The notes beneath the pieces were generated by a model, which was not told where the DNA came from, made no database searches, and was given only the letters and a program-made list of their open reading frames with translations. Shown here one piece after another: positions 39,601-52,100 of a DNA stretch of 64,000 nucleotides (position 1 is the stretch's first letter; each line of letters begins with the position of its first letter). The DNA is from Chamaea fasciata. Lineage: Eukaryota; Chordata; Aves; Passeriformes; Sylviidae. Both the position numbers and the translations under genes were made by a program. The stretch lies in NCBI GenBank assembly GCA_029207755.1, contig JARCOQ010000001.1, positions 94,840,640 to 94,904,639 of the forward strand, read 5' to 3'.

Positions 39601-42600
39601 TCTAGCAAACATCTTAAAAACTGTTTAAGTTAAATGTGGATGCATATCTTTCTACTCCCTGAAATGGGAAGGCGCTGCCTACACAGCTCACTGCATTCTG
39701 CCCAGCAAGAAATCCCTGACGTGGGTTTGTAACCACACTCAGCTGATGCAGTTCAAGCAGTAACTCCCAGTCACTAACATCCTGTGTGGATCAGAAATGG
39801 CATTACTGCCGTGAAAGGTACTGTATTTTATTACCCATGGCTGAGCTCTTTAAACCACTCAGTGAGTTGCATTTTAAGCATGTTAATCCATTGATAGATG
39901 AGAGATTTATGTTGGAAAATCCTATTAATGCTGGGGGAAGGAGCAGCTCAGTAGGTTTTTTGTGCACTGACTGAAGAAAATTCTACACAGCCTGAGGGTG
40001 AAGAAGGATGAGATTAAAAGACCTCCTCTGAGAGGCACTCTGCATGTCAGATATGAAAAATATAAAGCAGGCAGAGACAGCATTGTAAATAACAATGGTC
40101 ATTACCAGTCGGGCCAAAATGCAAGTAGTAAATTCAAGATTCTGGTGTGGGATAGATGCCAAGTGACACAAAGAAGAGTCCACAGTGTCAACTTTCAAGT
40201 GAGGGCGACACAGAGGTCCAAACACTTACATTATTTTTAGTCAAGAAACATTTTATACCAAGCCAGCTACCATGCTAGTTCCTTTCGGGAAAGTGAAGCA
40301 AAGACTTTGACATCCTAAAAATTATTTACTGTAGCTCTCAATTTCTCTTACTAGTTGCATCTTATTTTGTGCCTTGACCTTTCTATTTCTGTAGTGACAT
40401 CCTTGCACTACATTCACTTACACTTGTCCTTAGACATTTGACCCAGCTCCTCCTTTTTGTTGGCTCTTTCCTAGTTTTGAGGTCAAGGAAAAGCTTGCAA
40501 TTTCCTCTGCCTGTCTTTGCAAGGTGGAGACTTTGCATTTGAGCCCTTTGTATAGTTTTGAAAAGGAAATAAACTCTTTTCTTCTTACAAAGGCTGCTGG
40601 TTTTACCTTTTCTCCCACTCCTTATGAAAGCCATTACATCACAGTCACTCACCCAAACTGCCTCCCGTAATTAAACTCTTGACCTCCTGTATGAAAAACA
40701 CTGCTCACTAACTCCTTCTAAGAGCATGCTGAGCAGACAGTCTCTACCCCTGAATGCCCTTCTAAACAGATGATTCAGTGGTTAATCCTCCTACCCCTTG
40801 GTATCCAGCTAATTCTTATGTCTTATGAGACTATGGTGCTGTTCAAAGGACATCCATTTTCCATCACCTGGCTGTGGACCACACTGCCTGCCCACCTGAC
40901 CTGTTCCTGCCACACAATCAAAGGAGTCCAGCCCAAGCATTCAGATGTCCCATGCCTCCCTCAACAACACTGCAATCCAAAACCTGGCTTAGATGCTGTG
41001 AAAGAGCCTGATAAGAGTAATATATCCATCTTGGAACAGTTACAAATGCAGTCATGGCTGGGAATTATTTCAGGTTATTATCCATGGTCTGTTTCCTGTA
41101 AAACATACACACTTTGAAGATGAAGGAACCACAACCTGCAACTCTGTGCTTCCTGTGAGTCTCAGCCACTGGGCTCGCCTCCAGAACTCATGGCCTCTGC
41201 TGTAAATGGGGTTCAGCTCTAGTTGCAGGCAAGTATGATGCCACTCTTCATCCCAGCCTGGCAACAAGGGCAACTCTTTGGACAGCTGGAAGATGCAGAC
41301 TTGTATCTCCAGGCTGACAAGAGAAACTAACTCAGACCTCTCACACTTCCAATGAATGCTCTAAGCTATACACAGGTCTTGCACTCAGCCATGGCATCTT
41401 AAAAATAAATTTTGCCACATTCTCTAAAGAGGACTTGCAAGGCACCTGCCACAAGAGGTTGGGCCAAGGCAGTGGATTCTGAAAAGAAGATTTTTACAGT
41501 TATTCAGCTGCAGCAAATGCTCAGACATTTGCCTCAGGCCTTATCTGTCTCCCTGGAAATCCTGATTTCAGCTGTCTCATCTAAAAATAGCAGCAGGATT
41601 GCAGAGAAGCATGCTGGCTAGCACTCCTCACCTTGCTCATTCTGAGCAGCTCCCAGTCAGAACCTGAGTTTCTCTGATCCTCTGTTCTGAAACTCCTGAG
41701 TACCCCACAGGGCACCCAGGAAATAACTGTAGTGACAAGGGCAGTAAGACTATGTATGACTGTTACTGAGTGATCCAAAACTTTTTCTCTTAACTCTCAT
41801 CATCCACATATCCAGCTAGGCACTTTCCCCTTTCCTTCCAGAAAGAAGAAAGGAAGCAGCATTACAGACAGTGAGTACTGATACATTTAAATTTTCTTCC
41901 TTTTGTAAGAACTGACAGAAACCTGCAAATGCTGTCTGAAGCCAGCATTTCTTTTACACTCACTGGGACTGAGAAGGGACTTGTTATCTTTTACTCATGG
42001 TACAAAAAAGAAGAAAGGAGAGCACAAAAAACTTCTGGCTCTAATCCAAACCACTGTCTTTCTGAAAGGACATTGTCTATAAACAGACAATGCACTTCAT
42101 CTCCATTCCTTCAGGCCCATTACCTAGGAATTTCTCAAACTCTGGGTTATTTTTATGTATCTGCTCAGCTCTGTCACTGCACTACTTCAGCATCTCTCAA
42201 ACATTCCCTTCTATCTGGTCTTCACATTGACCTGTACCCAAACATTGTCACTTTTTCCTCTCTAGCCCATGTAAGATGGGAGCAAAACATTCCAGAGTGT
42301 CTTGAACCTCTTCTGAAAATATCACCCCAGCCTATACCAAACCAATTACTCTCTTCCAGTGAAATCCATTTTTGACATCCCTTGGCTCATACAGTGCCTT
42401 CTCTTGGCCACATCTAGACTAATATCAGTTCATTAAAGCCAGTCCTCTTAGTAACTAACTCTCCCTTAAAGGAGACTCCCAGCATGAGTCCTCTAGTCAA
42501 CAAAAAGTAACCAGCAGATTTTCGTGTGAGAGGGGGAAAACGTCAAATCTTAATCACATAGAAAAAGGCTGAAAGCCTGACCCACACAAACCTTGAAGAT

Positions 42601-45600
42601 TCATACAAAGAACTTTTGTTTTTAAAAGCTCAGTGGAGCTTTCAGTATTTGATGGGAGACAGAACACCTGAGACTAGAAGTTCAAGTCTCATGAAACCTC
42701 CTCTACATCAACATTATCCCTATCTCCCCTCAGTCTTCTTCTCTAGTCCGAAAGCAAGTACTTGCCTTGGTTTTCTTTGTCTTATTTTATGGAGCGTCAG
42801 AATCTTCTATAATCTTCTGCACTGGGTCTCTGTTTTGTCAGATCAGGTTCATGTTTTTTCCCTCCCATCAGGATTATTACACACTCTTCTTCCCCCTTCT
42901 CAAAAACACCAAGTGGGCTGACATATTTTCAGCACTATCCTGCCTATCCAGGGTTTTTCACTCACATTCCACACTGTCCCCCAGCACACACCTACAAGCA
43001 TCAGCAACTGCTTTATCCTTCCCCTTTGGGTTCTGCAGTGTCTACCTCCTCACCAAAGGTAATTAGCAATTGCATGGTTAAGAAACACGTGTGAGTTACA
43101 ACTACTTCAGAAAAATCTGACACAAATGCACTAGTACATTTGAAAAAGTCAAACAATCCACACTTTATTTCCTAATACCTTGCCTTTGCCATTAATGTGC
43201 TATTTCTCTGATTTTACAGCCTTTGGTTAAGGGAACCTTCGCATACCACCTAGCACAGTGGTCCTCACCAGAGATAATTAGCAATACCACATATCTTGAC
43301 CATTCTATGACCCTTAAAAAGCAGCAATATAAAAGTTACAATTTATTCTGAAAGTTTTACCCCTGCTGCTAACAACACACACAACAATAGGAATGAAAAG
43401 CTAAATCAAAATATTCATACCCTGGACACCTTCTGCACAGCTGACAGCCTTTGCTGTGTTATCTGCAGTGTAATTTGCTTTGTACACAGCTTCAGTTTAT
43501 GGGAGTCTCACAGTGAAGAAGAAAAAAAATTTTAGAGAAAAATGCAGTTATATAAACCCACAAAATTAGGCTGACCTTTACCTCATTGAGAATTTCCACT
43601 GTCTTACAAAAGGATGCAGAGTCGTTTACATCAGTTGTGCTGCACTGACACCAGCCCTGTCAACATTTTAATTTGTGTGTTTATACCTAAATATGCCCGG
43701 ATACATGTACATGCCTCTTCCTCCTCACAGCACAGCTGGTGTTATAAGCATGAAAAAGAAAACAAAATTATAAAAACACGCAAAGGAGAACAAAGATTTT
43801 TTTGTTCTAATACAGAAGAAGTTTTCGCAAGTATGGTATCTGTGAACAAGGTTCCAACTGCTGGGCTCGGAAATTGCTGGTGAATGCCAGCTGAGCTGGC
43901 AAATCCTCATGGAGCAGTACAGCTCAGCTCAGCCATCTCTGAACATCACTGCAGAATGAGTGTAACCAACCTGGGGCAGCCAGAAGCAAACTCCTACTCC
44001 AGTCCCTCCAACAAAAGGCATGCAAAAGAGTATGGACTCTGGACTTCTCTTCCAAAGCAAGAACATTTCTTGGGGTTCTCCAGATGGAAGATGCTTTTGA
44101 GGCAATCTTGCAGCAGGTACACGTGCAAGCCCACTACCAGCATACCTTGCACAACATATGCTAACCAAATTCTTTGCTTCCCAAGTCCAGCTGAGGGAAA
44201 GCACCAGGTCTCTACTCCTGGTGTAGCAGTAGGCCAGTAAGATTAGAAGAAAAAAAGACAACCACCACACACGTGCTAATACTGCTACAAGAGCAGGGCA
44301 CTTAACTTAAGGCTAGATATATCTAAATCAAGGTACTTACAGCACTATAATCTTCTACGCTGAGTCTTCTACTGTTACTACTACTCTTGCCTGTTCATTA
44401 TAGAAGTCTCTCTCCTTTTAGTTCCAATGCAGTGACTGTTCTTCTTAGTCACTGTGTCCATGAGATTGTCTCAATAGCAGGCAAAAGCAGCAATTAGCTG
44501 ACTTATGACCAATAAAGGAAAAGAGCCTAATAACCAGGCAGATCATGGGGCTTGGAAAGCCACTGGAAGAAGGCAGCCGTAGCCCAAAGGATTCAGTGCT
44601 ACAGAAACAAGCTCTGTATTTGAAAGGTGGAGTGACAGCAGCATGAACAGCTTTAGAAGCCATGTGACTCAGAGTGAGCATGGACCTCAGGAGGAAATCC
44701 TCCTGTAAAGTTCCAGCAGTGGCAGTAAAACAGGAAGCCCAGGGAAATGACACAGCAGAGTTTTGACAACTCTGGGGCAGCCTCTGCTTTCACTGCAAAT
44801 ACTCCTGATTCTGCTCACCTCCTACACCAGAAGCATCAAAAACCCCAGAGCAAGTCAAACTAAAGAAGTGCCCCCACCCTTCACCAGCAAGTAGAGCTGT
44901 GAAGTCAGCCCTTTGCTCCCAACTGTGCCAGTGATGGAGGCGGCAGATAAGAGATAAGCTCACTCTTCTTTTGGCCAGATACGCCTTCCTATGCTAACTA
45001 TAGAAAGAGACTTCTTTTTCTGACAGCAAGATAAGCAGAGATGATGAGAACGTCACAGCAAGAACATGTAGTACCAAGTTTCTATTTTTACAATAATTTT
45101 AACAATATTTTACACTATCATCTGCATAGTTTATCGAAGATATCACCCACAGCCCTAGCAGGCAGTACACAAAGGCCTCCAAAAAAGACTAAAAGGAGGT
45201 AAGTTAAGCATTGCAGAGCAGGCAGCCTTGACTCTAAAATTCTTGTAGTTGGGAGTTATAAACTTTATACGAAAAAAGTTTAATTTATTTTGATTAGTAC
45301 TAAAACTTATTCTTTGCAGCTTAAATCTCAGAAGATATCAAGACTACTATAATATTAGAAACAATATGCCCTCTCTCATTTAAAGACTGTAATTAAAGAA
45401 ATGAATAAAAGTTCTAAACATTACAAAACCAAGCTGTGCCTTAGACCAGATGCAGTTTGACTCACTTTCTACCGTGCCAGAGATTACGATGCCAGGTTGC
45501 ATGTATAATGCAGCAAGTTACTCCCAGAAACTCTGGAAGTAACGGCTAGGTAAGACTTTACCATCTTTTGAACTGCAGATCTCTGAGAAAAATGCTGATA

Positions 45601-46768
45601 AGTGATCCCTCTCTTTTTTTAGCCTTGTCTGAGCTTGACTTGCCTCAGACCCTATCTCCTCTATTGTGAAGACGCCACAAAAAGAAGGCATTTGTGATTT
45701 TTTTTCAGATTTCAAAGTCAGACATGCATAAATGTCTAAGTATGTACACAACACACAGCTAAATACTCTTCATAAAAATACAAACATACATAAAAATACA
45801 TAAAAATTCAAAAATCTCCTCATTTAGGATTTTTGGGGGCAAGTTTAATCCTTGTTTCCTAGGTAACCCGCCACCAGCCAAGACAAATTCTAGCCCCCAA
45901 ACTCGCTCCAGTAATTTAGCACCCAAGCAGAAGAATGCCGTGTGCAGCTGCCTCCTTTGCTAAAACAATGTGATGTGGCCTGCTAAACATCTCTTGGCAT
46001 TATCTCAGTTAACCTCAGAATAACCCATTTTAGTATCAATAGTTGAATACTTCAAAGTTATCACAAGCATGGAGGAAATTGTAGGAAGCTTCCACCTCTT
46101 TCTTTCACTCACCTCTCTCCTCTGCCGAGTCCCTGCTACACATAGGAAATTGTCAGACATGTTTTCTTTAATTATCTGAACTGTATTACAAAGATGCTAA
46201 TGTCTCAAAATGATGACACAGTCTACTCCATTTCATAGCTTCCTTTCAAATATCTATTATAGTTAATAATAATAATAAGGTAAGCTGGTGAAAAAGAATC
46301 CCGTTTTCAAAAAAAAAAAGGATTTTTTCATTTTTGTTCTACACCGGAATAAAAAGAATGACTCTGGGAAATCTGAGGAAGGATGAAGAGAGGCAAATAT
46401 ACAGATGGGATCTGGGAAATCAGTTTAAACTTTTAATGTCTCTGATTTGAAATAAGGACCTTCCATGTAAGTTTTCCCACGTCCTATGGCAGTGGGTCAT
46501 GAAGCTATTACCCACTCAAGTCTGGAAGCATCTCCTACATTCTGACCAATTTTTACCAAATTCATTAAAATAATTTATGTACCTGTGTTTGTGCAGATGT
46601 GACCATTCACTGGTGACAACCTTTATCACCACCAATCAATTCACAAATTTCTGGCCAGCAGTAGCAAAAAAATCTCAACTTATAATTTCTCATTTGCTAC
46701 CATAAAGGTCATTTAAGTGTACTGAAACTTCAAAGTGTAAAGGTGACTATGGAAATTCATCTGCTATT

Positions 46769-46776
46769 AAAAAAAA

Positions 46777-46819
<43 letters not shown>

Positions 46820-46820
46820 T
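46769..46820. repeat. Compound A12-(TA)n-(CA)n microsatellite
   Basis: A run of about 12 A is followed by roughly 13 TA units and about 7 CA units. TA/CA compound microsatellites are hypervariable by replication slippage, and the TA part can unpair easily. No coding role. Confidence 0.95.
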
Positions 46821-48302
46821 ATAGGTAGATGAAGTTTGGCAGTAATTCCAGTCTCCAGTGCAACTTTCTAGGGAAAAAAGAATAAAAGGATTTCTGGTAG
46901 CAGGTTTTCCAGAACCTCCATGCCCACAGTGTCCCCTGACAACCATTAAACCAAAACTCATTGTATTTACAAGTCTGCACAGATCTAAATTACTGTATAC
47001 ACACATCAAACAGCAGGAATTTCCACTGCACTAGCAGAAAGAATTTACAGGACGGGAGACCAGTAAAATTTCACCTAAGTGCTTGCAGACTGCCTTACTG
47101 ATTACAGCTCTTGTAACTGGAAGAGTCAAGCAAGACAGAGCTTTCCTGAAACAGAATTTCTCCTCCAACTTCCCAGCTGTTTGGTTTGACCAGAGATAAA
47201 TCCCTGTTTTGACAAGAGCAGTGGATTTTTTTGTAAGGTGCACTTCTAATACCACATTTTCTGAACACCTTGTGCCTGCAATTCAATGCTCCGAAGCTAA
47301 CAAACCTTCAAGACACAGATCAAAAGGTAGTTGATTTAAGTAAGTGGCGCTGTCATGAAGAGTTTGGTGGTGACATAGGTGTGCATTCACAAATTGTTCA
47401 CATTTCCCAGAACAAGTTTAAGCTCCTTTTACCGCCTTCAATCTCTAACAGGATAATTCTTTAGCTCTCTGAAGCATTTCCCACTGAAGCCACAAAATGC
47501 GTGCTTTCCTCTTTATATTTTAGGATTTTAGACACACACAAAAGAAGAACAAGCCTGCATTTTAAGCAAGATTGGTTCACTTACTTGGTTTAAAACATAA
47601 TCCCACAAACTGTTCTGTCAGTACAAGTGAGGGGGCAAGAACAAGTGAGGGGGAAAAAGAGGATCAAGACTACCCAGCACTGCTGCTAAGTATCCTGGCA
47701 CCCAGCCATTGCTAGAGGCAAAAGACTTTGGCTACTATGCTCCTTTACAAATATTTTTACTTTTAAAAAGGACAACAGAAGACCTCCAAACCAAAGCAGG
47801 CAAAAGAGACTGCACTGGAAGTGTTCACCAGAGAAATGACTTGGCTACCATAGGGCACAATCCTTTTATCCCTGGCCAAGTGATTCTGGAATTTGCCCTC
47901 CACTGCTGTTGTCCCTTTCACACCGTGTACTCAGTAGTGCAGGGGATGATGACAGGTGAACCAGAAGCTGCAAACAACAATCCTGTCCACAAAATCCTCT
48001 TTACACTTCTGAGTTCTGCTGTGAAGAAATAGTGAATTTCTTTAAAGAGTGATCAGTTCTTTAACATCTACTGTACACAAAACTTAAATGAGGAACTTGT
48101 GTACAAGACTATTTTAAGCAATTTCCATATGTAGTTTGCTCTATTCCCTAAGTGCAGTTACTTGTTCCACTACAACCTACTCTCAACAGGGGGTGAAGAA
48201 AGGCATTAGGAAGTAAATAGCGTCTCTGAAGACTCAGTAAAAATCTAAGGCAAAAGACATTTTCTTAAAATAACTGCTCCTGATTTTTTACATGCCAAGG
48301 GG

Positions 48303-49121
48303 TGTTTTGGGGGTTAGGTTTGTTCCTTCTTTCTCTAAAGAATTTTTTTCCCCATAAGTTACCAAGGAGACCAAGTGTTGGATACTTGAGGCTACTTAAT
48401 CGAAACAAAGAGGTGGACAAAGGTGAAAGGGGGAGATAATGCAGGTAAAACGCAGAGCTTGAGGCAGCTGCGGGCTCTTTTTTTTTTTTTCCTCGGCGTT
48501 CGGGGAGGGAGAGAACGGCTGTTGGTGGCTGGAAGAGTTTCACTGTGGCCAAAGGGATCCAGTCCTGGGAAATCTACTATCACCGGTTCGGCCTGAATCT
48601 TGAGTTTTCTCTGCCACCCGCGGGAGCTGGGCCGGCCCTGCCCCGCCTTCGGCTTCTTCGGCGCTGCTCCTCTTGCTACAGTGTGACCCTGCACCCCCTG
48701 CACTGCCGGGACATCCTGCCCCTGCCTGCCGAGACACCCTGCCATCCCAGCTACCAGCCCAGGACTTTTCCACTGTTTCAGCTTGGTGCTCTGAGGATCC
48801 TGCAGGGACACCGAAACCAAACTGCCGTGGGGTTTGTGAAACAAAGCCCTCAAGGTTCTTGGTACTGTTGTCGTTTGTTATTAATGCTGTAGTTGTTTGG
48901 TGGGGGTTTTTTTTTGTGTTTGTTTGCTTTGTAATACATACTAGTAAAGAACTGCTATTCCTATTTCCCAAATCTTTGCCTAAGAGCCTCTGATTGTAAT
49001 TTATAATTGAAAAAAGAAAAAAAAAAGGGGGGGGGGGGAATTTACACTCCTCATCCCAAAGGAAACTGCAGTTGTTTTTTTATTATTACCTGGCAGATAC
49101 CTGTCTTCCCAAACCAAGACA
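48303..49121 (+). mobile_element. Solo LTR-like element, copy 2 (819 bp)
   Basis: This is a relative of the element at 29138-29806. It starts TGTTTTGGGGGTTAGG and ends AAACCAAGACA. The first about 180 bases and the stretch about 48640-49000 align closely with copy 1 with scattered substitutions. The core at about 48490-48640 is unrelated to the copy 1 core, and an additional about 85 bases (about 49000-49086) including an A-rich/G12 tract lie near the 3' end. Flanks GGGG (48299-48302) and GGGC (49122-49125) are a possible but imperfect target duplication. No retroviral genes adjoin it. It is antisense to SLC66A2. Confidence 0.72.
49009..49038. repeat. A-rich tract followed by G12
   Basis: Eighteen bases of A with one G are followed by twelve G, inside LTR copy 2 and absent from copy 1. 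It is low-complexity, slippage-prone DNA. Confidence 0.85.
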
Positions 49122-52100
49122 GGGCGCAAGGACAAGAACAGGCAGCAATGGAAAACACTGACATAAGCAAGGAGTCACTTCAAGTTTGTCATGGTTTGTA
49201 TAAATGGACAAAAAAATAGGGGTGACAGGAAGCAGAGAATTTCAAGACCAGTAACTGGTTTTTCCCAAAGGCTATAAAAACTGAAGATAAGGAGGGGAAA
49301 AATTTACCTAGCAACAACTGCAGTTTGTGACATTTACAAAGCAACCTACTAAAAAGCCACTTCAAGAAAGCAGAGGATGGCATAATTTTTATTATCGCAG
49401 AGATAAATGTCAAGTTTTAAAAACAGCTACGCATACATGCACACACAAGAAAATGCATCAAACTTGTAAGGGCTACTGAAGTGTGTGTAACACCAAAGTA
49501 GTCTATGTATTTTAGAAACAGCAGCACTGGTCCTGATTTTGATGGGAAAATAATCCTGACACTCATACCTTACACAAAGAAACAGAGATATTCTGAATAT
49601 TTAAAATGTTCCATCTCCCAGATTCTCTTCAGACTTCTGAGTTGCAATGGGTAATAGTAAAAAAGACAACTTTAAGCAGCTTTTAAAAATAAAAGATGTT
49701 TCCATGAAATACTCAGGATCTGTCTTCCTTTCATAGATTTCTACTTCTCCACAGAATCCGTCGGTATAAACAAGACCCTTTTTTGTAAAAAATATACAAT
49801 ACATGTAAAAATAAATCAGTCAGAACTGAATTCTGGGATTTGGATTCTTTCCCCCACCCATGGGAGGGAACATAGGATCCTGATGCAGAGATGTAATGCA
49901 TACTGATCATAGAGCAGAGCACAGAGAAAGTAGGGCACATAATAAATGCATCTGAAAGGAAATAACTTCATAACTTCAGCAACAATGGTGGTACAGTAAT
50001 AATGCTGTTTACTAGTAATCCAAGTATTTGGAGGGAGATTGTGCACACCCTGCCTCTCGCCATAAATTCACAATTCACAAAAAAAACCTTTTCTGCTGCT
50101 GATTTGAGATGATACAGGAAGCAGCTTCTCACCCTTTCTTCGCAACCTCACTCAGCCTTACGTCACCTCCTCCTACAGACATAGACTGCACACCATTCTC
50201 TTAGTTACAAGATAACAGTCTGAAGCTAAAAACATTTGCTATGAAGCATAAAACATAATCAAATTTTGAAACATGATTATGTACCCTTCTAATGAAGCCT
50301 ATATTTGCCAGCCTATTAACATCATTTAAATCACTAGTGCATTGCTTTAACGAGTCAAATACTACATCTGAAGAATCACTGGCTGGTGCGCTGGAGCCAG
50401 AGCTTTGAAGGCTTTGCCTGCTTCTGCAAGAACAATTTTTCTACTTTTTCAGTTTTGCTTAATAAAAATATCTCATTTACTCTAACAAGAAGAAATTGAT
50501 TGGAGCTGAATAACATCTGCTTTGTTCTTGGGTCTTTGAATAGTGACTGAGAGTATAAAAGAATGAGAAAAAAAGAGAAAATTAATTTTACTAAAAATCT
50601 ATCTGAAAATAATATCCACTTCATTTGTTTTTTAGAAAGAAACATTTTCACAAAATGAACCTTTGGAGCAAACACTGCACTTCATTTACCTTTTTATAAT
50701 TTAAGTAATCTTGCACTCCTATTTTAAATCAATTTTCAACCCAAACAGTTTGCTGTAAGTTACAAGTAAAAGTAATGCAATATTTGACCATTTAATTAAT
50801 TTTAAAGATGATAAAAAATGTACTTTAAATGGATCATTACTAAAATACAGTTATTCCATTTACACGTATCACCACATGAATCAAACTTTCTTTAGTAAAG
50901 ACACACAATAATTTATTCCCATATTTCTTGCTAGTAATTTAAATCATTATATGCAAAGGCAACTCCAACACTAAACTTTCTTTGCACAAAGAGAAAAAAA
51001 CTTTTACAGTAAAGGATTTCCTCGTCAGCTTTAATGAAGTAGAGTGTTTAGAAGTGAAAGGGAGATGGTTTGGGCCTTGAAACGGGAACAACTGTTGGTG
51101 GCACAAGACTTTGAAGCGAATTCAGGAACAGCTATGACCTACAAAATAATCCTTCCACCTTAACTCTGTCTGTTCCTTGACACAATGTCCCGTACAACCC
51201 TCCAGCAGTCCTGGTTGCAATCTGGAATGTGACTGACTGTAAGCCAGCACTGCTCTAAACTGTACTGTCACACCAGTAAACGTCTAAATAATTTGCCCCA
51301 ATATCTAAAGCGACCTGAAATAATCTATATCAGGTGCATGCAACAGTAAAAAGTATCAAGCTAGAAGGTGGGGGAAGATGATGTACTGCCTGTCTCTGAA
51401 AGTTGACTGTCACATCTCAGTGCAGATGAGTGTAGTTGATACACAGGCAAAATCTGCTCCACTGCAGCATTCCCATCAAGCAGCCTTCACACTTACTGCC
51501 AAGGTCTGCACCACTTCCCATAACAATGTCCCCCTCCCCAACACACATGAACAGAACTGACAAATAATTTGTAAACAAGTTTCTTTTCTTCAGCATTCAT
51601 AAGTCACTCTTCGGGCATCTGTTAACTGCCTAGCATCGGAAGTGATAACTTGGCATCCACACCAGAAGGGTGTTTGGTTTGGAGTTTGTTCTTCAACACA
51701 CCTTGGTTTGTAAAAAATTATTCAAAAACCAGAAATAGATAAAGCCAGCTGTGAACTTATTATTGCCAAAGAAAATCAGTAAGTAAGTAAAAGTCTACAA
51801 GGTAGGCAGCTTTCCCTGACACAGTGCTGATCTCAGCACAACAGAAGGCAGTATTTATCTCATCAGACTTGAGACAGGAGTCCAAACCACCAGGCTGAGC
51901 CTTGGATTCAGGCTCTTTGCAATTGATGGGGAGAGACTGGCTAGCCTTCAGCTTCTGCAGGCCACTCAGCATGCCATGGATAGAACCAGATAGGATGCCT
52001 TTCTCTGTTACGGAAAACACTGAGATTTCAGATGTTTCTTCATCCCAAGTCAGGAAAAAAAATCACACTAACATTAAAAGATGGGGAACCAGCAGTACCC

